A DNA stretch of 64,000 nt from Acanthaster planci (lineage: Eukaryota; Echinodermata; Asteroidea; Valvatida; Acanthasteridae), in assembly GCF_001949145.1 (NCBI RefSeq), contig NW_019091425.1, forward strand, positions 158,575 to 222,574, written 5' to 3'. Shown piece by piece: positions 1 through 12,300 of this stretch. Below the pieces are notes generated by a model. The model searched no databases. It was not told the DNA's origin and was given only the letters and a program-made list of their open reading frames with translations. The translations under genes were made by a program, and so were the position numbers. Numbering within the stretch: the first letter of the stretch is position 1; every line of letters starts with the position of its first letter.

Positions 1-2047
1 TTGCTAATAAACCCTCCACAATAATGTGGCCTTGCGCCAAGGCAACTTATATATTGTTGAAACACAGCTTTGGGTTATGCATTTGTACCACATGCCCTTA
101 TGAATAATAGCACACTGTTGACCATATAGTGGAAAGAACTGATCAAACCCTCTATGAAGGACATACGCTGACCAGTAGGTATACACTTCATTCTTCTTGT
201 GGGAAGAACAAACAATATAGTATGTGCATATACATGTACATGCATACAGATTGCCTTATGAATTACAAAGCCCTGATACGAATGATGGTATCAAAATGCA
301 CAGTTGGACCTAATTTTGCTTGTAAAAGATTACAGAGGCAAAACATACCTGCACACATAATTATACGGACAAAATATGACACAATTATGATTTCATCTGC
401 TATTTAATCTCACACAGTTCTTAACAATACAAAAATGCTCTGTGAGCATTTAGGTTTTTTCACAAAGGAATAGCAGCCACCTTGTCTGAACAGACTGCTA
501 TTTGTCAATAAATTAAATGAAATTTGCCCCAGATCAGACAGTATGTCTGTACCAGTGATGGCCAGTAGCCACAGTGGACGTGCACTTTGTCACGTAGGCC
601 ATACTACATGTACATGTATATGGTCAGGATGCCTGGAGGAGTTCATTATGCCAAGGTGACCTGAGCAGGCGATAAATATGGATTATTCCAGCCGTCCTTG
701 CCCTTCCTGCCCAGTCTTTCTTAGTGACTGACAAAGGGAATACTCTTACCAACATGGGTCCGGGAACCAAACATTGCAAGCGGGCAAGGGACACTTTCGT
801 TTAACAACAATAAAAGCTCTGTTCAGCTGTTTGCACCTGATATTGCAGCATTGGGCAGGTTGTTTGCAGGGAGCTGAGATGGTGTCAGGAATGTTCAGAT
901 GTTGTGAGCCCAATGAGCAAGGATAACGATATTATATCAATCCCTTTATACTACATTAAAGGTACTGTGTGCCTTTTCAATGCTTTGATATCATCATGCA
1001 TCCAGAAACCCAATCAAGGTGCGATAAATTATAGTATTATCCCTGCTCATCAGGCCCATGAACATACCTAGAACCATCTCAGCTCCCTAGAGACTATGCA
1101 GCTCAATACTGCCATTTCTGGCAGCATTGAGCAATGGCTATGGCTATCTCTGCCTTCACAGGTACTCATGGCATACTCCTGGGTGCAGCGCAGAGCGAGG
1201 TGCGGGAGGAAGAGAGGCAAGTAGGGGTAAAAAAAACTTGCCAACGTCGCAGCATGTCACAAGCTCCTATATTCCAATTTGTAACTCCCAAGCCTATGCT
1301 TACAGACTCTAACACCATGGACCACACTTCTCAACTAAGGGGTTTCAATTTGCACCAACCGCGATGATGATGTGATCATAAAAAATTGCATGCAAAGAAT
1401 AGTGACATTTGTGGGCCTCTCTTCCTCCATTTACTGGCCAAACAGAAAAAGCTCAATTATCTATCAAGCATGGCTGTCCAAACACTGTGCAAATCTAATC
1501 TAGTGGCATGATCGATTTCAGGCATGGTCACAACATGCAGTGTTTGCCCATTTTAGGGTCTCATGCAATAATAAGGGAAAGCGTGATGTGTCTTCTGGGC
1601 TATTTAAAGGACGACACCAACAGAAGCCACTGCTCCTTATCATAAGCAGAGAGAAAAGCAGCCTGGCACTTGCCCTGCAAATTAGAGGCAGGATGGTTAA
1701 AGCTTCCCTGCTGGTTTTCCCAGGCTGCATTTCATGGTCTGTTGTTACATTGATTATATCGTAGCTGCTGTACATGGTTAATGCCATAATTATAATACAC
1801 TTAAGCAATCGACCTGAACACTATTTTTTTTTTTCACAAGATTGATCATTGAAAGAACATTTGAATAATAATCATATCAATCATGCATATCAATGCATCT
1901 CAATCACCAGTTTTCCCTAAAATGGAAAATTTCACCCAGCAAATAAACACCATGTGTTCTGCGTCAAAGCACTGATTGCTTGCATATAAACAACAAATAC
2001 TGTAAAATGCTGCTTGGCATTTTATTTCTTTAATAAGCCACTTGTTG
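1..2047. other. Non-coding stretch, no gene seen
   Basis: I see no open reading frame with recognisable protein similarity and no exon with good flanking splice sites on either strand. It is AT-rich and carries an alternating acatgtacatgt word near 605, a motif that recurs through the window. It could be intergenic or intronic. Confidence 0.5.
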
Positions 2048-2384
2048 GTTAAATTTGAATAAAATCTGGTGCACTGAGTTATCTGATTGCACATAATCAT
2101 AACAATTTGAATTCCCCAGACTAAAGACGCTTTTGCCATGATAGCTAGGGATTCGGGGCAAGCTTTTGCATAGCGACCACCATCTCTGGAATAGACTGGT
2201 TTCTTTATGCCCTCCTTATCCATTGAGAACAGTGTATTGTTCCCAGGCATATCTTATGTGACTAAGCAAAAGCTTGCCCCAAATCATGAGGTATATCAAC
2301 AATGGCTTTAGTATGGAAAATACCAATTGTTATGTTCATGTGAATTTAAAGAACTTGGTGTACCAGATTTTATTCAAATTTAAC
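2048..2384. repeat. Foldback element with ~125-bp inverted arms
   Basis: The left arm (about 2048-2175) begins gttaaatttgaataaaatct and the right arm (about 2260-2384) ends with its reverse complement. The outer 23 bases are identical. Further in, the arms share the words cataacaatt, actaaag and ggggcaagcttttgc at corresponding places, with scattered mismatches. About 80 bases lie between them. The structure fits a foldback-type MITE or an old inverted duplication. No coding sequence is seen inside. Confidence 0.65.
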
Positions 2385-2507
2385 TTGCAAAAAGCTTATT
2401 CCTTATTTAGCCTCACCCAGAGGGGCCCATGGTTGTGACTATACACTGAATGAAACTTCTTGCATCTAATTATTTTAATCTAGAGGATTAGGAACTTAAG
2501 TATAATA

Positions 2508-2682
2508 NNNNNNNNNNNNNNNNNNNNNNNNNNNNNNNNNNNNNNNNNNNNNNNNNNNNNNNNNNNNNNNNNNNNNNNNNNNNNNNNNNNNNNNNNNNNN
2601 NNNNNNNNNNNNNNNNNNNNNNNNNNNNNNNNNNNNNNNNNNNNNNNNNNNNNNNNNNNNNNNNNNNNNNNNNNNNNNNNNN
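2508..2682. other. Assembly gap (run of N)
   Basis: A run of 175 N separates unrelated flanks. The right flank resembles a retroelement tail, so the gap may reflect a repeat that could not be assembled. Confidence 0.99.
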
Positions 2683-3100
2683 CATCAGGAGTTTACCGCC
2701 TCGCATCACTGAGCCAGCCTAATCCCTTCTCCAGAGTTCCCGCCTTCAAGCATCATCGTACTAATCCCTGTCTCCAGAATCCTCCACCAGACTACTTAAG
2801 CTCCACTCCCAGTCAGTTATACCTAGCAAGAAATGAGACCGAAGGGTACCCCCCCACATGTCCAATTCCAGACTATTGTTACTTAACACATCCCCCCAAG
2901 ATGTCTGAAAGGAATTCCCCAGATTCCTGCGAGACAATGACCAACACAAAGCAGGGGGGGTTCTCTCCGTCTCATGCCTTGCTGCATATGTAGTCAGTAT
3001 CCGGCATTCTCCTAATGACGAGCAGAGCTTACTGCTCAAAACGTCGAGTACCACTGGTTCTTTTCAGAACCGCAAATACTCACAAAAGAGATACGTCCAT
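2683..3100 (+). mobile_element. Retroelement tail with degenerate hammerhead-like motif (Penelope-like?)
   Basis: At 3012 the sequence reads ctaatgacgagcag, then a short loop, ctgctc, then aaaacgtcgag. This is the layout of a hammerhead core (CUGAnGA, stem II, GAAAC, GUC), with gagcag/ctgctc able to pair as stem II. Just downstream ggttc-ttttca-gaacc (3056-3071) forms a small hairpin. Such signatures are known from the terminal repeats of Penelope-like elements. Two core positions differ from consensus (CTGATGA to CTAATGA, and GAAAC to AAAAC, the latter as expected from CpG decay), so it is probably inactive. No reverse transcriptase reading frame is visible; the rest may be lost or within the adjacent gap. 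Confidence 0.4.
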
Positions 3101-6100
3101 GGTGCTACCCTAAACCTACTTTCTACTATACCTCTTCACCATGCAAACCTTCAAGACTTATCTACGAACTTAAGTATGTTATTCCTCTCCACTCTGGGTT
3201 GGGACCATTTACCTTGACTTTATTGTTTACTGGCATTGTTCTGCATACTTTTGACAAGAAGGAATTTTTTTGTTAGTTTCTCCTATTAAATTATTGGCTG
3301 CGTTACTCCAGTGTGGACTCTATGGCTGGGAGTTGGACAATTAATTAATTTTATGTTGCCAGAACCAGTAGGCCTACACTGCTGCAGTTTGGTTTATGTA
3401 AGTTCATTTACTTTCCGTGTACTTTCATTTAGTCTTCTCTCCAACAGCTCCTTATTTAATTTTAACTTACTTTTGAAATAAATTGTTTACACTGTATTTC
3501 TGGTTCCTCATTTCCATCATTTTGGGTTGTTTAAAATGAGGCGTTGTTACAATACCAATTACTATTTCGTTCAAGTTAAATGTAGACAGCATATAGTGTC
3601 AATGTTTACACATTTTCACTCACATTTATTAATGTAGCTCTAGTGATTGCACGGAGTTTGTTGACAATTTTTCAGTGAGTTTTGGTTCAGTCCACAACAC
3701 TTTCTGTATTGGACAAAGCATTTAAAACCTGCCTTTTTTGTAGGAATTGCGAATGGATTAAAAGTGACCAGTTTTATAATAATGCTGCTGTCATTTTTTT
3801 TTTAATTGCACCCAAATTAATTTACAGATCATCAAAGAGATGAAAACAAAGAGCACTGCTTGGCCCCAAAGCATCTTGGAATCACCATTTTGAAGCTGAT
3901 GAATTGAGACATGCATGTAAATTTAAGAGGGCGACAAACTTGGTCAAACAAGGAATGAGGGGGGAAACACTGCGGCTAGTTCACATAGATCACACAAACA
4001 GAAGGCAAGTAGGGAGATAATTTCTTTCTCAATTCAAGCTCCGGTGTCGCAGCTCGCCAGAAGCTTGGAACCTGATGCACCTTACAACTTGTATTCCCAG
4101 AGCTTCCCTCACCCGAGGGAAGCTTGATCAGACCCCAGATCAATCCAGCACGACGTGATACGGTCACAACATAGATATTTTGAGGTAGTGCACATTGCAT
4201 TGAGCAGTTCAGCCTAGAAATGTCAAAACTCTTCGTTGACCCAGTTCCTAACAGAGGCACAGCAGAGGTTGAAATGTACGATACTCTCTTTATGGATGGG
4301 TAGTTGATTACACTAATCCCCTTCAGCTGAGTCTTGCATGCTTTGTGTCCATAACTACTACTAGATACATAAATCTGGTTTGAAACATGGTATTTTGGAT
4401 AAAACCATTTTTTCCTGTTAATTATACCAAGGAAAACACAATGAAACTTAATGGTACACCCCAGTAAGCTTAAAGCAATTATCTCTGAACCAATTTCCAG
4501 GTACAGTAAGTTAAAATTAACAAATCATGACTATTTTCACCTGGTTTCCCACTAAAATTTGCAATGTATATGCAAATACATTGTTTTGAAAACAGAAAGC
4601 TGAAAGGCTAATCAGTGACTCACAAACTTGCTCATGTTTTGACTAGTTTTGAACAAACCTGCAAACTTACCTTTAAGGAGTTACAAACAGCCAGCCAGTT
4701 GTGTTGCCCCAGAGGCCAACTTTAGCCAGGCTTTTACAACTTGCAAACTTGCAGCCACTTCTACAATTCATACTTTAATAGCATTGCTCAGAATCTAGTA
4801 ATATACACATACATTGAAGTGACTATAGACACAGGTGTTCATCAGTGGGAGCAGATGTAATATTACCCCCCAACACACACACACACACTTTTTTAAAGTG
4901 GGAGTCCTGTGTTCATACATGCAGGTAGCCATTGTTTGGGATGCACGAGGGGTTTATCCACTATGACCACAGGGCAAGAGTTCCCCTCTTTTTTTCTCTG
5001 TTTTCTCCAAATGACGCAATCTACATTCAGAATTTGCATCTTGGCACGAACAGAAAAAAAAGCCCTTTTAAGCTTGTTATAGTTGAGCTCTGAAGACAAA
5101 TGATGCTGTGTTCGATTTGGATGCTTCCATATTTATTTAAACAGGCAAAGTCAGAGAAAACATGTTTTCCTTAGAGGTGCCCTTTGAACAGATCTGCTAT
5201 GTCAGTAGAAAATCATGTGCAAAATCATCCTATTAAATAAGGCGAAAATGATCGAACCCCCTTAAGTATCATGCAAAATACAAATCCAAACATGTGAGGG
5301 AGGAATACAAACAAATCCAAAATTGAAAATTCTACTCTTCTTTAAATATAAAGCCACCCAACAGTAGAAGTAGCACTAATTCATTCAATACAAAACCATC
5401 CCACACTTGTTGCATAATGTGTACAGGACTATCTTGAATTGGAAGGTTAACTCATTCATTTATATTTTTAAATTGAAAAAAAGAGAGAATAACAGAGAAT
5501 AAATGAATGGCAAACCGTCACCGGAGCAAGGCTCATGTTCCTAATTTGCATCACATGCCAGACAACTCAAGCAATATACAGGGAGAAAAACCTCGGCACT
5601 GCTGGAATTTATTCACCAAAAAAAATGTACAGAATTGTTGGGATGTATGTAATCCGACTGGTTAGAGAATCTGTGCTGGTGATTGATCAGACAACTACAT
5701 GTATCTTTATTGGACTTGTTCCAATCAGGTATGTTTGGGGAAGACAGTGGGCATGGTTCCAGTCTGAAACTTTTTAGAGGGAGTATTTTTGCCTTCGTTT
5801 TTGTTTTTCCACTATCTGAAAAAGTCTAAAATTTAAAACCTAAGCTCCCTTTTTGTTGGGGATCAAAAACCGCATAAATAGGACAGGGTAAGGGAGAAGT
5901 AGGACCTGTATATGATCCCGAACTTTACATTGAGCTCTTCCCCATCAAAAAAACGTATTCATCTTTTCAGAGAGTCCACTCAACTTAACACACAAACGCC
6001 ACTGCCACCAAATGCTGGTTTACCCAGAAGCCCAACAAAGTGCTTGGTTCAACACCATGTCTCAAGACTCTGGCCGTGTCCGAAACGGGCTTCCAGAGCT

Positions 6101-8955
6101 ACGGCTAGGTCAATTGTCTACGCGTCTCCACGCATTTCCAATCGAGCGAAGACCTAGACCCAGCTCTAGACAAGAGATTCGGATGCAGCCTCTGACAAGG
6201 AGTTAAAATCTTCACAAGGAGGATTGTGGGGATGTGACACACACAACAGGACTGAAAAAGAAAAGCAGACAGAGCCCATGGGCGACGCCTGGCAGTAATG
6301 TCAATACAAGACGCTGCATGATTCTCCCACCTTGATACCTCCAGCATCCACAGAAATAGGGCCGACGTGACTGATGTATTACTCTCACGCCCGTTTTCAT
6401 AACACTCATTTGGAGAATGCTTCCCTCTCCAAAACTTCCGCTCTCGTCTGGTCGGACAGCGAGCTGAGGATGTGGTCCTGGGTCCCAAGAGAAATAATCT
6501 AAGAGGCGGGGGGGGGAGAGTTGTTGCTTGACTCGGTTGGCGTGGACGGTAATGGCCTCTTGATTGGAGATGCTCATCGGTCGCGACCACAGAAAAACAG
6601 CTCTCCTGTTGATTGGCATCCATCTTAATCAGGAGCAACTCAACTTTCCTTCGGCCTTGTGGAAGATGATAAAATTACAAGATGGCCTTCGGGGGGGGTG
6701 ATTGCGGCTGCTTACATGCATTATTTCTAATTAATTTTGAGACAGTTTCATCTAATTCTTAAATTGAAAATTGAACTCCTCTGCAGAGAGAGCCATATTG
6801 TGTTTCAATTAGACCTGGATTCAGGAATGATAACGTACATGTACATGAATGTATGTACTCGTAGCATACTTATGCTAAATCAAATTTCTTCAGGGGGGGG
6901 AGGTAGATTTGCAACTGTGCTTGATGTGCCCACCGGATTTGATGATTACGCTTCAGCTTTATCACACAGGATAACTGTACACAGGTTTGGTAAGGGCAGG
7001 TACATGTACATGTATAACCAAATATGACATCTGCAAAGTGAAAATTGTTTACATTATTCATGATACATGAGCATAATGTGCAATAGAGTACCGAAGTGAA
7101 TATGTAACGCAATTAGTGTGTAAAAGGCATTAGTGTGAGAACCAGCGCGTGAACCAACACACGCGCGTACTCCATTCGTTTGCACTGCACTTTCTGGTTC
7201 ACAGTGACGTCACACTTCGATACTAACTTGGAATGTTCAACTGGCTCATTGTTGACATTATGAGATTCATTTTGCTGTCACATTCGCATGATGAATGATC
7301 TGACCTTTAGCTCTGTCTAGAAGCAGATCACATGACTGTCTGCTGGCAGCCGAACAGCAATATGCAAATGAAGGACATGTATAATACATATACTTCTTCA
7401 AGGGTCTAAGCAATTCAATTTTCTCAAACACACTTTTTGCACAACTTCTCTTCAGTGTATGAAAAATAGTTGGTATCCCGTTTGGGTTACAGGTCTGAAT
7501 AGTGCATATTCCCCCTAACATTTCCAAATTGCCGGTGCATTTCCAGACAACTGGCAGCACTGTTGCGGTCATGTCATTTAGGGAAGGTACCATTCCTTCG
7601 AGAGGATTTTCAGTTCAAATTGTGAGCCCAGAATTTGCTAATTGCCAACAGTTTTGAGAGAGGGTTACCCATTCGTTTATTCCCTATACAAACCACTGAA
7701 TCGCCAAAGAAAAGGAAATTTAAGCCAGCATGATATAACAAAAATTCCAACGTTTTCGTGTACAAATCCAAGTAAAATTGAGGGCTTCTCTCTGGAATGG
7801 CATCGGTTGTGTTTATGAAAAGGGAAATGCAGAAAATAATTTAGCATAAAACCCACCAGTGCAAAAATGCTCTGATTCACAGAATATATCTTCTTGGAAC
7901 TTTCCAATGAAACAAACTGATATCAGCATATTATTCAATGAATTTTACATATAAAGACCAGTTTGCCTTGTTATTTTCTCAAGAAAGTAAAAACTTCTCT
8001 CCCTACACTGTAGAAGATACACCGTCATGGTTGTGGGTCTTATAACGCAACCCAACTGACCCTCATGATATCCAGCATGTATGATTACAACCCCTCTAAT
8101 AAAACAACCAAAACTAAAACAACATTAATGAAGACAGAGAAGTGCATCTTCAAGAGCTGTATTGAACAAGGATGAAATACATAGATCCTTCCAACTCTGA
8201 CCAGATAATGATGAATTTATCCTAAACATAGGCCTATCATTATCACAAGAAATCACCAGCCTCCTGAAAAGAAATGGGAAACAGAGATGGGTACCAGGAA
8301 AAATACAAACACACCACACACAGTCGACCACCATATTAATCATTCACAAATGTTGCTATGCTCCAATGATGATGAATCAATGAAAATGGGCAATTCCATG
8401 AAAAATGTTCACTTCAGTGAAAAATTTGTTTCAAACTGCACTTAAGCTCTTGAATATTCTTAAAAAGCAATGTGTAAATTTTCATTTCCCAATAGACAAA
8501 TCATTATCAAGACAAAATTTGGTATTTTTTCCACCACTGAAAGTTTTGTATAACGTTTTCAATCTTAATGCTTCAATCTAATTCATTCTTCCGCCACATG
8601 TGATGAAAATATTTCCCCAATTCACAACTAGCATATAAACTAGAATTCTGATTTCAATTCAAACAGGTTTAATTATAGAGCCACAGCACAATGCTCATTG
8701 GACTGACACTGCAGAGTCCTCAGGTGTATTACATATTAGCAACAAACTAAAGGACTGGGAAGATTGAAGTAAAGAACAATCTACGCACAAGATTGCTCTC
8801 CACTGTAAAAAACATGTCATGTGAAAAACATTTACCAGCTAGTGTTGAAAGTGCAAAATAACCGGCCAGCCCCATACAGAATTTCTCTGATAGCTCTCAC
8901 ATGGTAATTTATTACATATACAGAAAGTTCTTATCTGCTACAAGTAGGGGCTGCC
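3101..8955. other. Non-coding stretch, no gene seen
   Basis: There is no recognisable coding exon. Two parts stand out: 6000-6650 is richer in CpG with long but uncharacterised overlapping frames on both strands, and 7131-7215 is a CG-rich patch ending in a palindromic TGACGTCA. Short homopolymer and dinucleotide runs occur at 4876 (ca) and 6510 (g). Confidence 0.45.
7205..7212. promoter_or_regulatory. Palindromic CRE-like site TGACGTCA
   Basis: This is a full consensus cAMP-response element in a short CG-rich island (7131-7215). No gene start was recognised next to it, so function is only possible, not supported. Confidence 0.2.
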
Positions 8956-9379
8956 TTAACCCCTTCGCGCCAGGACTCGGCTAGAAACATCGTAAAAATT
9001 GAGATCCTCAGCCCGCTTTTAAGCTATTATTCTCGGCCCACGCTCGAGCGAACACGGTGAAAGAAGGAAGATCATGGCTCTTGTCTATATGGTAATTGGC
9101 CTTTGTGTGTAGCCCAGAAATGAAAAGACCGAATTTGCATCATAATCACCAGCTTCACAATAGTCCCCACTTTGGAAAGAGGCAACGGGAATGTGGAAGC
9201 GTGAGTAGAGCCGCATGCTACCGAACAATCAGCCTTTTCACCGTGTAATTCGAAGCGTGCAGAGCACGCAGGGCCACAAACCAAGAATTTGCAGTTTGGC
9301 AGGTGGCCTTCATGGCCAAGCAAGGATGGAATTCTTGGGGTCAGTTTTCGGAATGTAATTCCAGTAATCAAGGGGTAAA
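8956..9379. mobile_element. piggyBac-like MITE, copy 1
   Basis: The element proper is 8960-9375. It is preceded by TTAA (8956-8959), starts CCCCTTCGCG, ends AAGGGG and is followed by a decayed TTAA (taaa). The interior is closely similar to the copies at 36308 and 37781. It has no coding capacity. TTAA target duplications plus termini beginning CCC are typical of piggyBac superfamily elements, so this is best read as a non-autonomous derivative. Confidence 0.7.
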
Positions 9380-12300
9380 TGTGCTACTGTGCTTTAACAG
9401 TTAAATGTAAACACCTTATGCACAGATAAAATATGCTGTAATATGCCATGAAGGGAATCCAAATCAGCTTTATAAGTATTTTTGGGCAAGACAGAAATAC
9501 AGACCTCCTTTATTTTCATGAAAAGGTAACATCGCAAAATATAAGGTTTCATAATGAGCGCATAAGAAGCCTCAAACACCTCCAACTCAAAGGGCCAAGA
9601 AACAAGTAGAAATAGGATCCCAAAAATCATTTCAAAAGAAATGACATAATCTCCACAACAAAATACATCAAGGAGCTGGCTGTATTTCCAAATCCTCCAA
9701 CTTTGACGTACCTGTCCATTTGCTTCCGACTCTCAAAGAATGTTGCAGTCACATTATCCCCCCTGTCTCCCCAGCCACTCATCGCGATGGGACAGGCTGG
9801 CCTCAAGTTGTTATTACTTCCCTTCCTTTTTTAGTCTGATTAAAGCAAGAGTTCTGAAGAGCATTTCCCCCCATCAGCAAAGTGGCGCCACGCGACGCAT
9901 GCAGATGGCCTCTGCAAACCTTTGAATGTGCTTCTGCTGAATATAGAATTTACAGAGCTATTTCTGATACTGTGTTGACCAGCGAGTGTGGTCAATGCAT
10001 TCATGGTAACAGGTTGAATGTCAAATATGAAACGGGATCACATCATTATTTTGTGGGAGAGGGAGAGTTAAGTTAAAGAAAAGGACTTCAAAGAGCAGAG
10101 TTAAAGATGTATCTTCTGATCTCCCGCACACACGATTCATATTTCCATCATGTGTTTTCCTAACAGTCAAGGTTTCTGAATCAAAACTCTGCAAACAGCA
10201 AGGACAGGCACAGATTCTTGAGACTCTACATTTGCAAAATATCCACAAAGTCTGAAAAATTAGTACTTTCCCTTTGAAATTGGAATCAAAGTCTTATAAA
10301 AAAAGAAAAAAGCAATGTCCCTCCAGAAGAACCTGCATACAAGTTACCACAACAGACTCCCAAATGAAAGGAAGTGAATTTCAACAAATAATGAATCTTC
10401 AGATGGTCCGTTGTGCCAAGAGTGATAGCTAGAGTGGTTAAAAGCTTTTTGATGAGAGATATCACAGGAGAACGATGTCAACAGAAAAAAAATCAAGCAA
10501 AGCAGATTACCAGGGAATGAGAAAATGTATGAGCAAAGCTCCAAGGATAAGCGAACAAAATTGAATATCACAAAAAGCTGGATCGTCCGGAATGCCTTAT
10601 TTGTGCCTCATGGAGCACACAAATTTCCATTCACTGATTTTGGCAATTGTTTCAAATCTGGTGTGTTGGGGGGTTTTTGGCTTCTTCTTCGTCTCACTTA
10701 GCTCACTCACTAAGCTTAATATGGGTCTTATTTATGCTACAAGGAACATGTGAGGCCTATAATGGTCTAGCCATACAGAGCAAAGATAGGGTTAGGGAGC
10801 AAAAGGGACAAATTTAAAGCTGGGAATCGCACAAAGCTTTAAAAAATGCCCTTGTTTCCAAATGATGTGATGTCCTTGGTACACATACATTTACGGTAGC
10901 TAAAAATGTGACTTTGGTAATAAACAAATAATAGGGCAATGGTATGGTTTTAGAGGATTTTTTTAAGTAGACTTGATATCGCAGCAGACTAGGAACTCAA
11001 GCAAAACAGTTGAATTAAAACAAAAAAGATTAAAACAAAAAATACAACACACTCATTATGAATTGCAGTCTATATTTAATATCACCAGACAGGAATGCCA
11101 GTTTATCACCTCAGCATCAGGGCTGGCTTTTGGCAAGATTACAACACTGTATATCATTTGGAGTTAGAAAGATGCCGGTAGTCCATCACCCCTGACTGTA
11201 GTGCAGTGTCTCTTAATCCAGTTAGACCCCAGTACATTAGAAAGAGATCAGAGGGAACCTCTGACATGACACAGAATGAGCTGCCCTTCCATCACCTCAA
11301 AGTAAGAGGTGCAGGATGGAGAGCTGGCATTATCATTAATCCTACAGTTAGCGCTGGCCCAGATATACATGCGTGGCTCAGGGAGGGAGTGTTACGCATT
11401 GGCATTCTGATGGTGCTGCTTGTGTTGGAGAGGGAAAGGTAATAGTGTCCGGTGTCCTCCACGGTGTGTTGTTCAACTCCGCCAGGGGAAATCCAAACGA
11501 GAACAACACTTCATTTCAATAGATGACATCACCGAACGCCCCTCCATCCTCCCTGCATTTAACAGACTTGTTGACCCCATTTAGTGGCCTCTTCTGCTTC
11601 TCAAATCAAAATCACATACCAAGGTATCATTATTTTTAGGCCAAAGGTGCCACATGGGTAATTGACAGTATCCACAAAGTATCCATAGCTCTCAAATATG
11701 CTAAGGAGGGATTAACATGTATTGGAACAAACAGCATGATTTGAGACCTAGTTATACAAACTTATAGCAAATAAAATGTCATGGGAAATAAAGCAGCAGT
11801 TTCCAAAGTTGTCATTTCAAAACTAAAGCCCGGATATGTTATTTCTATGGGTGAAGCGTTTACTTTATTTGGCAAAGAAGGTGCCCAAGCTGTGCGTATT
11901 TGTTGGCAGTCAATGTGCTAACTCCGTAATTGCTAGAGCAAAGTGATCGCGGTAATGTGTTATACCCAGGGACGCAAACACTCTGAGCCCTTGGCTGACT
12001 TGAAACCATACTGGCACTGACACATCTGTCACCATGTATGAAATTGATAATATGACAATCAGACTGTATCACATGACAATATCCTCAGGCTTTTTCACGA
12101 ATCCGGAAAAGTTAACAGAGATAAGTGTGAATTTCGGATATTTTTTTGCAAGTGCCCTCATTACAAATATGCAATGCCATACACAAAAACACACGCAGGC
12201 TCATTTTGATTTATTTTTTTGGTTCCTTGTACATGTAAGTTGAAACTTTTCAAGGAAATGACAGCAATATATGAAGCATGTGGTCAGTTGCTACGCCATC

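Noticed and set aside
6105-6638. 177-codon minus-strand frame
   Set aside because: No recognisable domain and no splice context. The length may result from GC-rich composition depleting stops.
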